This document shows, piece by piece, positions 1 to 7,361 of a stretch of 11,643 nt of DNA (positions are counted from its first letter, which is position 1; every line of letters starts with the position of its first letter). Made by a program: the position numbers and the translations under genes. The notes beneath the pieces were generated by a model that saw only the letters and a program-made list of their open reading frames with translations, ran no database searches and had not been told where the DNA came from. Source of the stretch: JAZNQL01 sp045531205 (GTDB lineage Bacteria; Bacillota; Clostridia; UMGS1883; UMGS1540); assembly GCA_045531205.1 (NCBI GenBank), contig JAZSDN010000060.1:1-11643 (forward strand), written 5' to 3'.

Positions 1-449
1 TCGCTGCATCGGCAGTTTCAAAGGAAATTTTCCAGGGTCTTTTCGGGCAGAACGGTTCAGTCAAGCAGGTTATGACCGGTTCCAGAATCACCCTTCTTGC
101 AATCACCGTTATCGCTACCGTTATTGCTTTTGACCAGAACAGCACAATCTTTAACGTTGTTTCGTTCGCATGGGCAGGCTTCGGCGCAACCTTCGGTCCC
201 CTCATGGTTCTCTCACTCTTCTGGAAGAGAATCAACCGCCCCGGCGCAATCGCAGGTATGGTCAGCGGTGCCGCAATGGTATTCATTTGGAAGCTTGCAA
301 TCAAGCCCCTCGGCGGTGCATTCGGCATCTACGAGCTTCTTCCCGCATTCATCATTTCCTGCATCGTTATCGTTGCTGTTTCGCTCCTCACAAAGGCTCC
401 CTCAAAGGAAATCGAAGAGGACTTCGAAGCAGTTAAAGCGGGTAAATAA
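1..449 (+). CDS. putP: Sodium/proline symporter (PutP-like), C-terminal part
   Basis: This is the 3' end of a sodium:solute symporter, a membrane protein that imports a small solute, most likely proline, with Na+. The reading frame is open from base 3 to the TAA at 447-449 (about 148 residues); the start lies outside the window. The segment VVSFAWAGFGATFGPLMVLS resembles the conserved VSYAWAGFGAAFGP stretch of E. coli PutP, and it is followed by FWKRINRPGAIAGM, matching the region before the last membrane helices. Hydrophobic helices can be seen at ITLLAITVIATVIAF, GMVSGAAMVFIWKLA and LLPAFIISCIVIVAVSLLT. The end is a charged cytoplasmic tail (KEIEEDFEAVKAGK). A strong terminator begins 13 bases after the stop. 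The family assignment is secure; proline as substrate is inferred from PutP similarity only. Confidence 0.9.
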   Translation, partial: AASAVSKEIFQGLFGQNGSVKQVMTGSRITLLAITVIATVIAFDQNSTIFNVVSFAWAGFGATFGPLMVLSLFWKRINRPGAIAGMVSGAAMVFIWKLAIKPLGGAFGIYELLPAFIISCIVIVAVSLLTKAPSKEIEEDFEAVKAGK

Positions 450-461
450 TTAAAAAAGCAT

Positions 462-492
462 AAAGACCACGGCTCGGACCGTGGTCTTTTTT
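462..492 (+). terminator. Rho-independent terminator of putP
   Basis: A perfect 11-bp stem (AAAGACCACGG at 462-472 with CCGTGGTCTTT at 479-489) closes a 6-nt loop and runs into a T tract ending at 492. It lies 13 bases after the symporter stop codon. Confidence 0.93.
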
Positions 493-532
493 ATGATGCG
501 TGCAACGCACATATTGCAAATTCTTTTAGGCT

Positions 533-965
533 TTATATCACTGAACGCGTAAGCAAGGTCACGCATTCGACGTGTGTTCCGTTGTCCAAACATATTTCCA
601 TATCTTCTTCTATGATGAGAAGCCTGAGCTTTATGGTTTTCAGCCATTGTCCGTTCGGCTTGCGCTCTTCATAGACATGGACTTCGGAAACGAGAGATTC
701 CATAAATTTACATCGTTCATATTCATCCATAACGGCGTACCGCTTTTCAAAGTAAATCAACACCTTGTATATATTGTCGGCAGTCAGCTTTTCAGCTTCG
801 ATTGCCGTTTTCTTTGCTCTTGCTGCAATCAACAAACTCTCTGTGTTTTCTATCTTATCATGCATCTTGTAAAGGCGATCGTCAAGGTCTGCTTTACATT
901 TTATATAGTGTCTGTCATCGGGGTCAAGGGTGTCAATTTCTTCTGTTACCACTATGCACTCAACA
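533..965 (-). pseudogene. Serine recombinase remnant, C-terminal region
   Basis: The - strand frame ending at 533 reads as the C-terminal part of a large serine recombinase (resolvase/invertase type) of Clostridia mobile elements. Recognisable pieces are EIDTLDPDD, a coiled-coil-like stretch with KMHDKIENTESLLIAARAKK, then EAEKLTADNIYKVLIYFEKR, HVYEERKPNGQWLKTIKLRL and EEDMEICLDNGTHVECVTLL. The catalytic resolvase domain and the zinc-ribbon recombinase domain, normally several hundred residues, are absent. The frame stays open upstream to 1129, but the translation beyond about 965 (SSNIVEC and before) no longer resembles the family and overlaps a better + strand frame, so I place the breakpoint near 965. 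No ribosome binding site or start fits. It is a relic of an integrated element and not a working enzyme. Confidence 0.75.
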
Positions 966-1118
966 ATGTTTGAAGATAAAAAATTTGATAAGCACACTCT
1001 CAGCAGCACATTTATCGCAAAAAGCAGAGTAAAAGAACTTTTAACCCGAAAATATCCTCTGTCTGATGATTTCAAGGCAACTGATGAATTCAAAGAAATC
1101 CTTTCTGTTCTTGAATAA
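966..1118 (+). pseudogene. Unidentified 50-codon reading frame, possibly a gene 3' end
   Basis: From the ATG at 966 the + strand encodes 50 residues of ordinary, charged, protein-like composition (MFEDKKFDKHTLSSTFIAKS, then RVKELLTRKYPLSDDFKATD, ending FKEILSVLE). The stop is followed 16 bases later by a good + strand terminator, which is what the end of a real gene looks like. No Shine-Dalgarno sequence precedes the ATG; the bases just upstream are antisense to the recombinase remnant. The simplest reading is the 3' scrap of a gene cut off by a rearrangement. A short independent protein is possible. I do not recognise the family. Confidence 0.4.
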
Positions 1119-1134
1119 GCATTAAACACTAATC

Positions 1135-1172
1135 ATACGAAGTCACTTAAAAAGAGCGGCTTCGTATTTTTT
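1135..1172 (+). terminator. Rho-independent terminator
   Basis: ATACGAAG (1135-1142) pairs with CTTCGTAT (1160-1167) around a 17-nt loop, followed by a T run to 1172. It lies just after the 966-1118 reading frame on the same strand and probably ended the gene of which that frame is the remnant. Confidence 0.75.
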
Positions 1173-1225
1173 GCCGTGTTTTCAGCATATTTCTTTTTAA
1201 CATCTCCTTTCGATTTTGGGCATAA

Positions 1226-1256
1226 GAAAACCGCCTCACTAAAAGTGAAACGGTTT
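1226..1256 (-). terminator. Probable terminator of the transglutaminase-like gene
   Basis: AAACCG (1228-1233) pairs with CGGTTT (1251-1256), and inside this TCACT (1236-1240) pairs with AGTGA (1244-1248), with a two-base internal loop on each side. Read on the - strand the stem runs into TTTTCTT. It lies about 64 bases after the stop of the - strand gene ending at 1320. The T tract is short. A second perfect hairpin, AATTCAA-CGAA-TTGAATT, lies between them at 1290-1307. Confidence 0.6.
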
Positions 1257-1319
1257 GATGAAATATATTTGATTTTTGTTTATACAATTAATTCAACGAA
1301 TTGAATTTTTCAAAGTTTT

Positions 1320-2234
1320 CTAACTAATCATTTCATTGAATTGTTTTTCGTTGTTGAATGTTTTTATTTCCGGGATAACAGAATTAAACTGTTTTCTTTC
1401 TGAAAAGGTATTTTTGGACCTTCCTTCACCGGAATTGTCTGCCCACGTGCTGAGATTTGAAATACAAAATTTCATAAAGAAATTAATATAAACATCAAAG
1501 TTTTCTTGTTCGCCATTAAAACTATATCCTTTAACAATCGGCTCTTTATTTTCTAAAAACAGCTCTCTTATTTCAAAAATATCCAAAAGATTCCCCTCGT
1601 CATCGGTGAACCAGCAACCAAAAGATGGGTCAAAAGAACACCACTTATCTTCTTCGGATATGTATGCCAAACAAGTAAAATGAGAACCAGTGAACTCCGA
1701 AGATACCATAGCCACAGGGAATGCCTTTATTCCCACTGCTACAAGGCAATCTGCAAAGGATATTGCTCTGTAACGGCAGTTGATAGCACGGGTAAAAGGC
1801 TTGTCAAAGGAGTAATCCAAAATGTTAAGAGTATCGTCCTTCAAAAGTTTCATTTGCATCCCACTGTAATTTGTGTGTTCCGTAAGCCATTCAAGAACCT
1901 GAACCGTTTTATCAAAATCACTGTCAGCTGTTGCTATAGCAGATAAATTATATTTTTCTCTAAGCTGTGCATGAAAATCATAAGTATAAATAATTTTATC
2001 AAGCTCTGTTTTAGTAAGTTCAGTATCTTCAGATGCCATATCTTTGACACATACAGGTTCTTTTAACAACTCTTTTTCATAATCAATTTCAGAAACATAT
2101 TCAGCATATTTTTCACTGCTGAATTGCACTAAAACACGATCGATTAAGTCAAATCGCAAATTAACAATAAAGAGAATGATAATTATTGAACCTATAATAA
2201 TCGGAGTTTTAAACCTTTTCATTTTATACCCCAT
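1320..2234 (-). CDS. Membrane-anchored transglutaminase-like protein
   Basis: This 304-residue protein starts with an uncleaved-looking membrane anchor (about residues 9-26, IIIGSIIIILFIVNLRF), which would place the rest outside the cell. The body fits the transglutaminase-like (papain-fold) superfamily, with a plausible Cys-His-Asp triad: Cys153 in INCRYRA, His185 in GSHFTCLAY and Asp202 in WCSFDPSFG, in the usual order and spacing. Members act as proteases, amidases or cross-linking enzymes, or are inactive; the substrate here is unknown. Two starts are possible. The ATG at 2234 has no visible ribosome binding site, while the ATG four codons on (2222) is preceded by GATGGGG, so MKRFKTP may be the true N-terminus. 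The gene stands alone between its own promoter and terminator. It may be a cell-surface protein; a link with the nearby exporter is only positional. Confidence 0.75.
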   Translation of the reverse strand: MGYKMKRFKTPIIIGSIIIILFIVNLRFDLIDRVLVQFSSEKYAEYVSEIDYEKELLKEPVCVKDMASEDTELTKTELDKIIYTYDFHAQLREKYNLSAIATADSDFDKTVQVLEWLTEHTNYSGMQMKLLKDDTLNILDYSFDKPFTRAINCRYRAISFADCLVAVGIKAFPVAMVSSEFTGSHFTCLAYISEEDKWCSFDPSFGCWFTDDEGNLLDIFEIRELFLENKEPIVKGYSFNGEQENFDVYINFFMKFCISNLSTWADNSGEGRSKNTFSERKQFNSVIPEIKTFNNEKQFNEMIS

Positions 2235-2261
2235 CTTATTACAATCTTATCTATTAAGATA

Positions 2262-2290
2262 ATTATATCACACACATACACGAAAAACAA
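2262..2290 (-). promoter_or_regulatory. Sigma-A type promoter of the transglutaminase-like gene
   Basis: Read on the - strand, TTGTTT (2285-2290) is followed after exactly 17 bases by a perfect TATAAT (2262-2267). The predicted transcript would begin about 20 bases before the ATG at 2234, or 33 before the one at 2222. Confidence 0.65.
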
Positions 2291-2316
2291 CCGTACATAT
2301 ACTCAAAACTATTTCA

Positions 2317-2520
2317 TCAGTTTTCTTTATCGTGACTTATACCGTGCTTCTTCGCATATTCACTCAACCCGTTTCTGCGTTCTTCCGAATACGGTGCGGT
2401 GAGTCTAAAACTCAATCTGCCTTTGAGAATTTCAAAAAGCATTCCACCTTGTTCGTCATCATCCGTCAGCTTGCAACAGTCGGGATATTGCTCGCTGAAT
2501 TTCAGAAGTCTGTTTCTCAA
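2317..2520 (-). CDS. Short hypothetical protein, possible mobile-element relic
   Basis: This frame encodes 67 residues from a TTG start (RNRLLKFSEQYPD at the beginning, RLTAPYSEERRNGLSEYAKK near the end). It is soluble, charged and without membrane segments. The sequence has the feel of small accessory proteins in Firmicutes integrative elements, but I cannot name a family. No Shine-Dalgarno sequence precedes the TTG. Its only start signal is the 4-base overlap (TTGA) with the stop of the frame at 2517-2612, suggesting it was once translationally coupled to that gene. Since the upstream partner is itself a fragment, this gene is probably no longer expressed normally. Confidence 0.45.
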   Translation of the reverse strand: MRNRLLKFSEQYPDCCKLTDDDEQGGMLFEILKGRLSFRLTAPYSEERRNGLSEYAKKHGISHDKEN

Positions 2521-2612
2521 ATCCGTGTTATGTGTCTAACTTCGATGATGTCACTTTCTTCGTTGAAATAAAGGAGCGAAATGGAACGAATTTTTCCTGC
2601 AAATTCAATAAT
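2517..2612 (-). pseudogene. 3' end of an unidentified gene upstream of the 67-residue frame
   Basis: The - strand frame from 2612 to the TGA at 2517-2519 reads EFAGKIRSISLLYFNEESD followed by IIEVRHITRI and stop, which looks like the natural C-terminus of a protein. Upstream an in-frame TAA (2613-2615) closes it and no start codon or ribosome binding site is present, so the 5' part is lost. Its stop overlaps the TTG start of the next frame, an operon-style junction that argues both were real genes once. The family was not recognised. Confidence 0.4.
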
Positions 2613-2790
2613 TTACACTTTGTTCAAAATTATCACTGTTTCAGAGAACATCCTCTCACTTTTTATGGAATTAAAGCGGATATATTTTTCCTGAAAAATG
2701 ACAAAAAAAATAAAAATATTTTAATTTTATAGCAAACAAATGTTCGCCAAATATTTTATATCAGTTTTTCAGCGGTGTCAATAGGGTAAA
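2613..2790. other. AT-rich intergenic stretch with no recognised feature
   Basis: I see no credible gene, RNA or promoter here. The stretch includes an A-rich run around 2700-2720 and separates the remnants at 2317-2612 from the terminator of the exporter operon. Confidence 0.5.
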
Positions 2791-2826
2791 AACAAAAAAG
2801 CAGGCAACACCAAAACATGTTGCCTG
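2791..2826 (-). terminator. Strong terminator of the ABC exporter operon
   Basis: CAGGCAACA (2801-2809) and TGTTGCCTG (2818-2826) form a perfect 9-bp stem with an 8-nt loop. Read on the - strand the stem is followed by CTTTTTTGTTTTT. It lies 51 bases after the end of the small DUF4177-like gene and closes the - strand operon that starts near 6750. Confidence 0.9.
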
Positions 2827-2877
2827 AACTTTTTGTTTTGCTCAGTTGTATAGCAAATAATCTAAAGCATCTTTTTA

Positions 2878-3041
2878 TTATTTTTCTTTGACAAAAATGC
2901 CTGCCAATGCACCTAAACCATCAGCGGGAGAAACAACTTGCTGAAGCTCCAGCCTTCAGCTACAATCTTGTTTATGTTTTCCTCTGCTTGAGCTAAATCA
3001 TTTTCACATGAAAATTTGAGTTCTTTGTTTAAATAAACCAT
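2878..3041 (-). pseudogene. DUF4177-like small protein with one-base frameshift
   Basis: A - strand gene starts at the ATG at 3039-3041 with AAAGGA 7 bases upstream (and GGAGG further up), 51 bases after the second ABC gene. As read it stops after 42 codons at 2913-2915. Inserting one base near 2946 restores a natural 54-residue protein ending at the TAA 2878-2880: MVYLNKELKFSCENDLAQAE, then a helix, then IVAEGWSLQQVVSPADG, ending GIFVKEK. The pattern LxxxGxEGWxLxxVV...GxLxGIFxK is that of DUF4177-type small proteins of unknown function. The missing base falls in an inverted repeat (2940-2960). It could be a true mutation, a read error, or, less likely, programmed frameshifting. Its place in the exporter operon is notable, but nothing in it looks like a leader peptide with a double-glycine cleavage site. 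Confidence 0.65.
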
Positions 3042-3092
3042 CTTATATTCCTTTATAATTATTACCTCCGAAATTTTTAAAATTACAAAGAT

Positions 3093-4901
3093 TTATTTCT
3101 CTGCCTTTATATATTTCTCCGCCTGAAGATTGAACATATAGGCATACGTGCCGTTAAGATTCATAAGCTCCGTGTGACTTCCACTTTCAATGATTTTACC
3201 GTTTTCCATAACAAATATTCTGTCGGCATTGACGGTTGTTGAAAGTCGGTGTGAAATGAAGATAACAGTTTTGTGCCGTGCCGCTTCAATCATTGCCTGG
3301 TTGAGATTATACTCTGCAACGGGGTCGAGATTTGCGCTCGGCTCATCAAGAATAACATAGGGGCAGTCTTTGTAAAAGGCACGGGCAATTGCTGTTTTCT
3401 GTGCTTCGCCGCCCGAAAGCATAATGCCCTCTTCGTCAAATTCACGCAGAAGCTCAGTTTTTGTTCCGTTTTTCATCTCCTTATCAAAACCGCTGTGTTC
3501 GAGCGCTTCAAGCACTCTTTTTTCATCGGGGTCAATATTGAGAGCAATGTTTTCACCCAAACTGCAGGAAAAAATCTGAAAATCCTGGAATACGGCGGCA
3601 AATCTGTCACGGTGTGATTTCACGGTTACGTCTTTTATGTTTTCGCCGTCAATAAGGATTTCGCCTTCCGTTGCATCATAAAGCCTCAGCAGAAGATTGG
3701 TCAGTGTTGTTTTGCCTGCACCGTTATAACCGACAAGAGCGACTTTTTCATAGGGCTGTATGGTAAGGCTGATGTTTTCAAGAGTGGGCTTATTGTTACC
3801 CGGATATGTGAATGAAAGATTTTTGATCCGGATTTCTTTCGGCTCTGCTTTGGAAGCAACCTTTTTACCGCTTTTGATTTTTGATTCGGTGTTGAAAAAT
3901 TCACGGTATTTATCAATCATCTTCGCCTGCTCCGAAAACTGAGCCAATGCCCATACCGCCAGCACCTGGAATGACATTGCAACCGAATGAGCACCGTTGA
4001 AAGTTGCAACAAAATCGCCGGGAGAAATGCTTTGCTTTACGAGAACACAGTAACCGAGATACAGAGGAAGAATGAAAAGGAAGCCGATTCCCTGTACACC
4101 GATTGTCTGCATAAAACTGCAGAAAGCTATTTTATCGAAAAATGTTTTTTGATTTTTGATAACATCGTCTGCCGCATCGTTGTATCTGTCAATGAGAAGA
4201 GGAGAAATATTATTCATCCTGACTTCTTTTGCGTAGTCCTGCAGATAGAAAATCCTCTGAAAATAGTCGGAACGGCGGTGATACTTTGCGTTTTCAATCC
4301 TTCTCTCCATCGCAAGCGAACCAACTTTTTTGCTGAAAGGCATGAAAGCAATAATCACACCGAAGATAATAATAAGGCATACGGGGTCAATTGACAGAAT
4401 TACGGAGGAAACGGCAAAAAGAGAAACAATGTGACCGATATTTCCTCTTATAAGAACCATAAGATTCTGAACATTTCCCGATGATGATTCAATGGTGAGA
4501 ATAAATCTGTTATAAAATTCGGGATTGTCATAAGATTCAAGGTCAAGACTTACGGCTTTTTCATAAATCTTTTTGTTGATTCCGCAATAGAGCTTTTCCC
4601 GTTCTTTGTTCCAGTAAAAATCCATAAACAAGCGGGAAATAACCGTTGAACCTATCATTACAATCGCAATAACCGCAACGGCATGGAAAATCCGTTTCAG
4701 GTCTTTGCCTTCGGTGACGGTATCGATAATATATTTGATGCCGATAACGCTGATAAGGTTATTGGGAAGAACCATCAGCACGCCCCAGAACAGTTCGCCG
4801 ATGACGAGCAGCGGGGAGATGGAGAACATAAGCTTCACAAAATAGAAAATATTTGACGGTATTGAGTGAACTGTTTTTTCTTTGTTTTTTTTCTTAAACA
4901 T
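3093..4901 (-). CDS. ABC exporter half-transporter (permease plus ATPase), second subunit
   Basis: This is a complete 602-residue type IV ABC exporter half: an N-terminal six-helix membrane domain (about residues 15-320) and a C-terminal ATPase. Walker A is GYNGAGKTT at 391-399, the Q-loop lies in VFQDFQIF, the signature is LSGGE at 495-499, Walker B is YVILDEP at 515-521 with catalytic Glu520, the D-loop is SANLDP, and the switch histidine is His551 in ISHRLS. All catalytic residues are consensus, so the site does not look degenerate. The start overlaps the stop of the upstream half-transporter by 8 nt (ATGTTTAA), with GAGGTGA 6 bases before the ATG, implying coupled translation and a heterodimer. 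Such Clostridia pairs export peptides, drugs or lipids; nothing here fixes the substrate. Confidence 0.93.
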   Translation of the reverse strand: MFKKKNKEKTVHSIPSNIFYFVKLMFSISPLLVIGELFWGVLMVLPNNLISVIGIKYIIDTVTEGKDLKRIFHAVAVIAIVMIGSTVISRLFMDFYWNKEREKLYCGINKKIYEKAVSLDLESYDNPEFYNRFILTIESSSGNVQNLMVLIRGNIGHIVSLFAVSSVILSIDPVCLIIIFGVIIAFMPFSKKVGSLAMERRIENAKYHRRSDYFQRIFYLQDYAKEVRMNNISPLLIDRYNDAADDVIKNQKTFFDKIAFCSFMQTIGVQGIGFLFILPLYLGYCVLVKQSISPGDFVATFNGAHSVAMSFQVLAVWALAQFSEQAKMIDKYREFFNTESKIKSGKKVASKAEPKEIRIKNLSFTYPGNNKPTLENISLTIQPYEKVALVGYNGAGKTTLTNLLLRLYDATEGEILIDGENIKDVTVKSHRDRFAAVFQDFQIFSCSLGENIALNIDPDEKRVLEALEHSGFDKEMKNGTKTELLREFDEEGIMLSGGEAQKTAIARAFYKDCPYVILDEPSANLDPVAEYNLNQAMIEAARHKTVIFISHRLSTTVNADRIFVMENGKIIESGSHTELMNLNGTYAYMFNLQAEKYIKAEK

Positions 4902-6708
4902 TTTCTGTCACCTCGCTTTCTCCTTTGTAACTTGATGACTGCAGGGTGAACATTCCGCAATATTCGCCGTTGTCAGCCATTAGTTCGGAATGGGTTCCTG
5001 ATTCAACGATTTCACCGCCGCTGAGAACGATAATCTTATCAGAAAGAACAGCACTTGAAAGTCTGTGGGAAATATAGATAACGGTTTTGTTTTCGGTTAC
5101 TTTTATAAGATTTTCATACATTTCATATTCTGCAATGGGATCGAGCGAAGAGCTCGGCTCATCAAGAATGGCAATCTGAAAATCTTGGGCAAAGAGGCGG
5201 GCAACTGAAATCTTCTGATTTTCACCGCCTGAAAGACCGACACCCTCGGCATCAAATTCACGGGTAAGAACGGTATCAGCACCCTTTGGGAGATATGAGA
5301 TTTTATCCCATACTCCACTTTGTCTGAGTGCCTTTTCGGCAAGATTCTTTTCTTCATCCGTGCATTCATGGCACATAATGTTTTCATTTACCGAAATTGC
5401 AAAGTTTTTGTAATCCTGAAAAACGGTTGCATAGGCACTCCGAAGCGATGCAACGTTATATTCTTTGACGTTTATGCCGTTATAGAATATTTCTCCTTCA
5501 TCTGCATCATAAAACCTGAGCAGAAGCTTTATGAGAGTTGATTTCCCCGCACCGTTAACGCCGACAATTGCAACTGTTTCTCCTTTTTCAATTCTGAACG
5601 ATATGTTTTTGAGGATTTTTTTGTTCGTACCGGGATAACCAAACGAAACATTTCTGAATTCGATGCTTTCAAATTCTTCCACATCTTTTCCGCCGTCTGT
5701 GATTTTTGGTTCATAGTCAAAGAAATCACGGAGATTCTGAAAATACATCGCCGTTTGCGTAAGCCTTTCGTAGTTGCGGGCTATATTTACTGTTGACTGA
5801 CGCACGGCATTGATTGAAGAAAGAACAACGGAAAAGCCTGAAATAGTAAGAGCGTTTGTGTAAATAAACTGATATCCGGCAAATGCGTAGGTGCCTATAA
5901 TCGGAATAAAATCGCTGAAAAGCGAGCTTAACATACCGTAAAGGAATAATTTTACTCCGTAATTTTTAAGAATAACAATGTTTGAGTCAATTGCAGTCTT
6001 GAATCGCTGAAGCATAACAGCAAAAATATTGGAGGTTCTCATATCCTTTGAGTATTCTTTGAGAAGCATTGTGCGCTGAATATATGCTTTTATTCTGTTG
6101 TTGGTTGTCATTTCTTTGCTAAGATTATAGGCAACCTTGCTTCTGAGATGTTCAACAGCAAAAACAAGAATTACAGGCAGAAGGAAAAGAAGATATATCG
6201 GATTAACAACCGTAACTGTCGTCACAACGCAGATAAGAGCGATGATTCCGCCGACGATTGTTGCAACGCAATAGCAAACTGTTTCGAAATAAGACGAAGA
6301 AACAACCTGAGTTGCACGGGTATACTTATCATAAAATTCAGGGGTTTCATAACATCCCACATCAAGTTCTATGGCTTTCTTGAAGATTTTATTATTGAGT
6401 TCTTTCAGCACAACCTTTGTTGAAATCATTTTTGTGCGGTTTGCAAAAGTTGAAATAACATTAACCGCAAGATATGTTCCGAAGAAAAGCAGAAGCGAAA
6501 CAAAATATGTTTTGAAATCTGCGCTGCCGTCAATAATGCTGAGTAACACTTTTAAAAACAAAATATTCTGAACATACATTGATAAAACGTTGTTTGCAAT
6601 TTCGGCAGCAAATATTCCGATAAGCATTTTTTTGCCCGCTTCCCACACAAGCTTCAATGCAAACATTACATTTTTAAACACATTGATTTTATCGTTGCTC
6701 TGTTTCAT
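4894..6708 (-). CDS. ABC exporter half-transporter (permease plus ATPase), first subunit
   Basis: This 604-residue protein is the partner of the half-transporter downstream, with the same plan: six-helix membrane domain, then ATPase. In a numbering that begins two codons upstream, Walker A is GVNGAGKST at 385-393, the Q-loop lies in VFQDYKNF, the signature is LSGGE at 494-498, Walker B is IAILDEP at 514-520 with catalytic Glu519, the D-loop is SSSLDP, and the switch histidine is His550. I chose the ATG at 6706-6708 because AGGTGA (6715-6720) sits 6 bases before it; the in-frame TTG at 6714 touches that ribosome binding site and is unlikely. The motif ETPEFYDKY in the first intracellular loop matches DNPEFYNRF in the partner, so the two probably arose by duplication. 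Both ATPase sites look active. The substrate is unknown. Confidence 0.93.
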   Translation of the reverse strand: MKQSNDKINVFKNVMFALKLVWEAGKKMLIGIFAAEIANNVLSMYVQNILFLKVLLSIIDGSADFKTYFVSLLLFFGTYLAVNVISTFANRTKMISTKVVLKELNNKIFKKAIELDVGCYETPEFYDKYTRATQVVSSSYFETVCYCVATIVGGIIALICVVTTVTVVNPIYLLFLLPVILVFAVEHLRSKVAYNLSKEMTTNNRIKAYIQRTMLLKEYSKDMRTSNIFAVMLQRFKTAIDSNIVILKNYGVKLFLYGMLSSLFSDFIPIIGTYAFAGYQFIYTNALTISGFSVVLSSINAVRQSTVNIARNYERLTQTAMYFQNLRDFFDYEPKITDGGKDVEEFESIEFRNVSFGYPGTNKKILKNISFRIEKGETVAIVGVNGAGKSTLIKLLLRFYDADEGEIFYNGINVKEYNVASLRSAYATVFQDYKNFAISVNENIMCHECTDEEKNLAEKALRQSGVWDKISYLPKGADTVLTREFDAEGVGLSGGENQKISVARLFAQDFQIAILDEPSSSLDPIAEYEMYENLIKVTENKTVIYISHRLSSAVLSDKIIVLSGGEIVESGTHSELMADNGEYCGMFTLQSSSYKGESEVTENV

Positions 6709-6745
6709 AGGCAATCACCTTCTTTGGATTTTCTGTTATGATAAA

Positions 6746-6774
6746 ATAATACAGGATATACAGGTCGCCGTCAA
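6746..6774 (-). promoter_or_regulatory. Sigma-A type promoter of the ABC exporter operon
   Basis: On the - strand, TTGACG (6769-6774) and TATTAT (6746-6751) are separated by exactly 17 bases, about 38 bases before the ATG at 6708. The spacer holds a direct repeat, CCTGTATAT followed by CCTGTATTAT, that overlaps the -10 box and could be a regulator site. Confidence 0.75.
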
Positions 6775-6933
6775 TAAACGAATTATTGAAATGTCCGTTG
6801 AATTTCATTATAATACTGTTGAAATACTCTGTAAACCAGCTGGAAAATTTTAGACGAAATGCCGTTTATTATTAATCTTGGCTTTGTGCTTCACATACAG
6901 CCGGAAGATCAATGGACTAAAAACTCATATTAA

Positions 6934-7308
6934 AGACGATTTGAAATTACAAACGGAACTGCCAATATCAGCATCTGCAATCCTTCTGAAACAAACATCA
7001 GCTACGGTGACAGAATAATTCTTCATGCGGATATAGCAAACATTCCCGAAGGCGGCTATGTTAAATGGAGCGCTTCAAACGGAAACTTCTCATATTCCGT
7101 TTCTTCAAATGGTGCAGCTTGCGTTATCACTCCTTCATCAAGCGGCGAGACCACATTTACGGCAACAATCTGTGATGCAAAAGGAAATGCGGTTTCTTCG
7201 GATAATCAAGCAATGACCTCAAAGGCAGGATTCTTTGATAAAATAATTGCATTTTTCAAAAGATTATTCAGCTCAATAAAAATCATCATGCAAAACACAG
7301 ATGATTAA
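6934..7308 (+). pseudogene. Remnant of an Ig-like secreted/surface protein, C-terminal end
   Basis: This frame is open from 6934 to the TAA at 7306-7308 and has no start or ribosome binding site. It reads FEITNGTANISICNPSETNI, then SYGDRIILHADIANIPEGG, VKWSASNGNFSYSVSSNGAA, TPSSSGETTFTATICDAKGN and SKAGFFDKIIAFFKRLF. This is a bacterial Ig-like fold domain followed by the short amphipathic tail (KAGFF.KIIAFFK.LF) that ends many Ruminococcus-like surface proteins. The same frame continues upstream to about 6835, but a TAA at 6931-6933 interrupts it and the upstream translation (GFVLHIQPEDQWTKNSY) is not clearly related. The signal peptide and main domains are gone. It lies between the divergently transcribed exporter operon and the truncated sigma gene. 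Confidence 0.7.
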
Positions 7309-7361
7309 ACACCGATATCAAAACAATTATCAATTCCTTAAATTTTTTTATGAATTAACAG

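Noticed and set aside
966..1129. Extension of the recombinase frame upstream on the - strand.
   Set aside because: The frame is open, but the translation does not resemble the family, has no start signal, and is antisense to a more protein-like + strand frame with a terminator.
2581..2694. A + strand frame of 37 codons with a perfect-looking AAAGGAG 5 bases before its ATG.
   Set aside because: It is antisense to the better-supported gene end at 2517-2612, has no terminator or neighbour on its strand, and its composition is that of AT-rich non-coding DNA.
2532..2732. A 66-codon + strand frame starting at GTG.
   Set aside because: It has no ribosome binding site, it overlaps the - strand gene remnant, and its end is a low-complexity Lys/Asn/Ile run from an A-rich stretch.
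2913..3041. Bacteriocin or other exported peptide precursor behind the ABC exporter.
   Set aside because: There is no double-glycine leader, no core rich in Cys/Ser/Thr, and no modification enzyme nearby. The restored sequence fits a DUF4177-like protein better.
6590..6853. An 87-codon + strand frame over the start of the exporter operon.
   Set aside because: Most of it is the antisense of the first ABC gene and its promoter region, with no ribosome binding site; its hydrophobic stretches mirror the membrane segments on the other strand.
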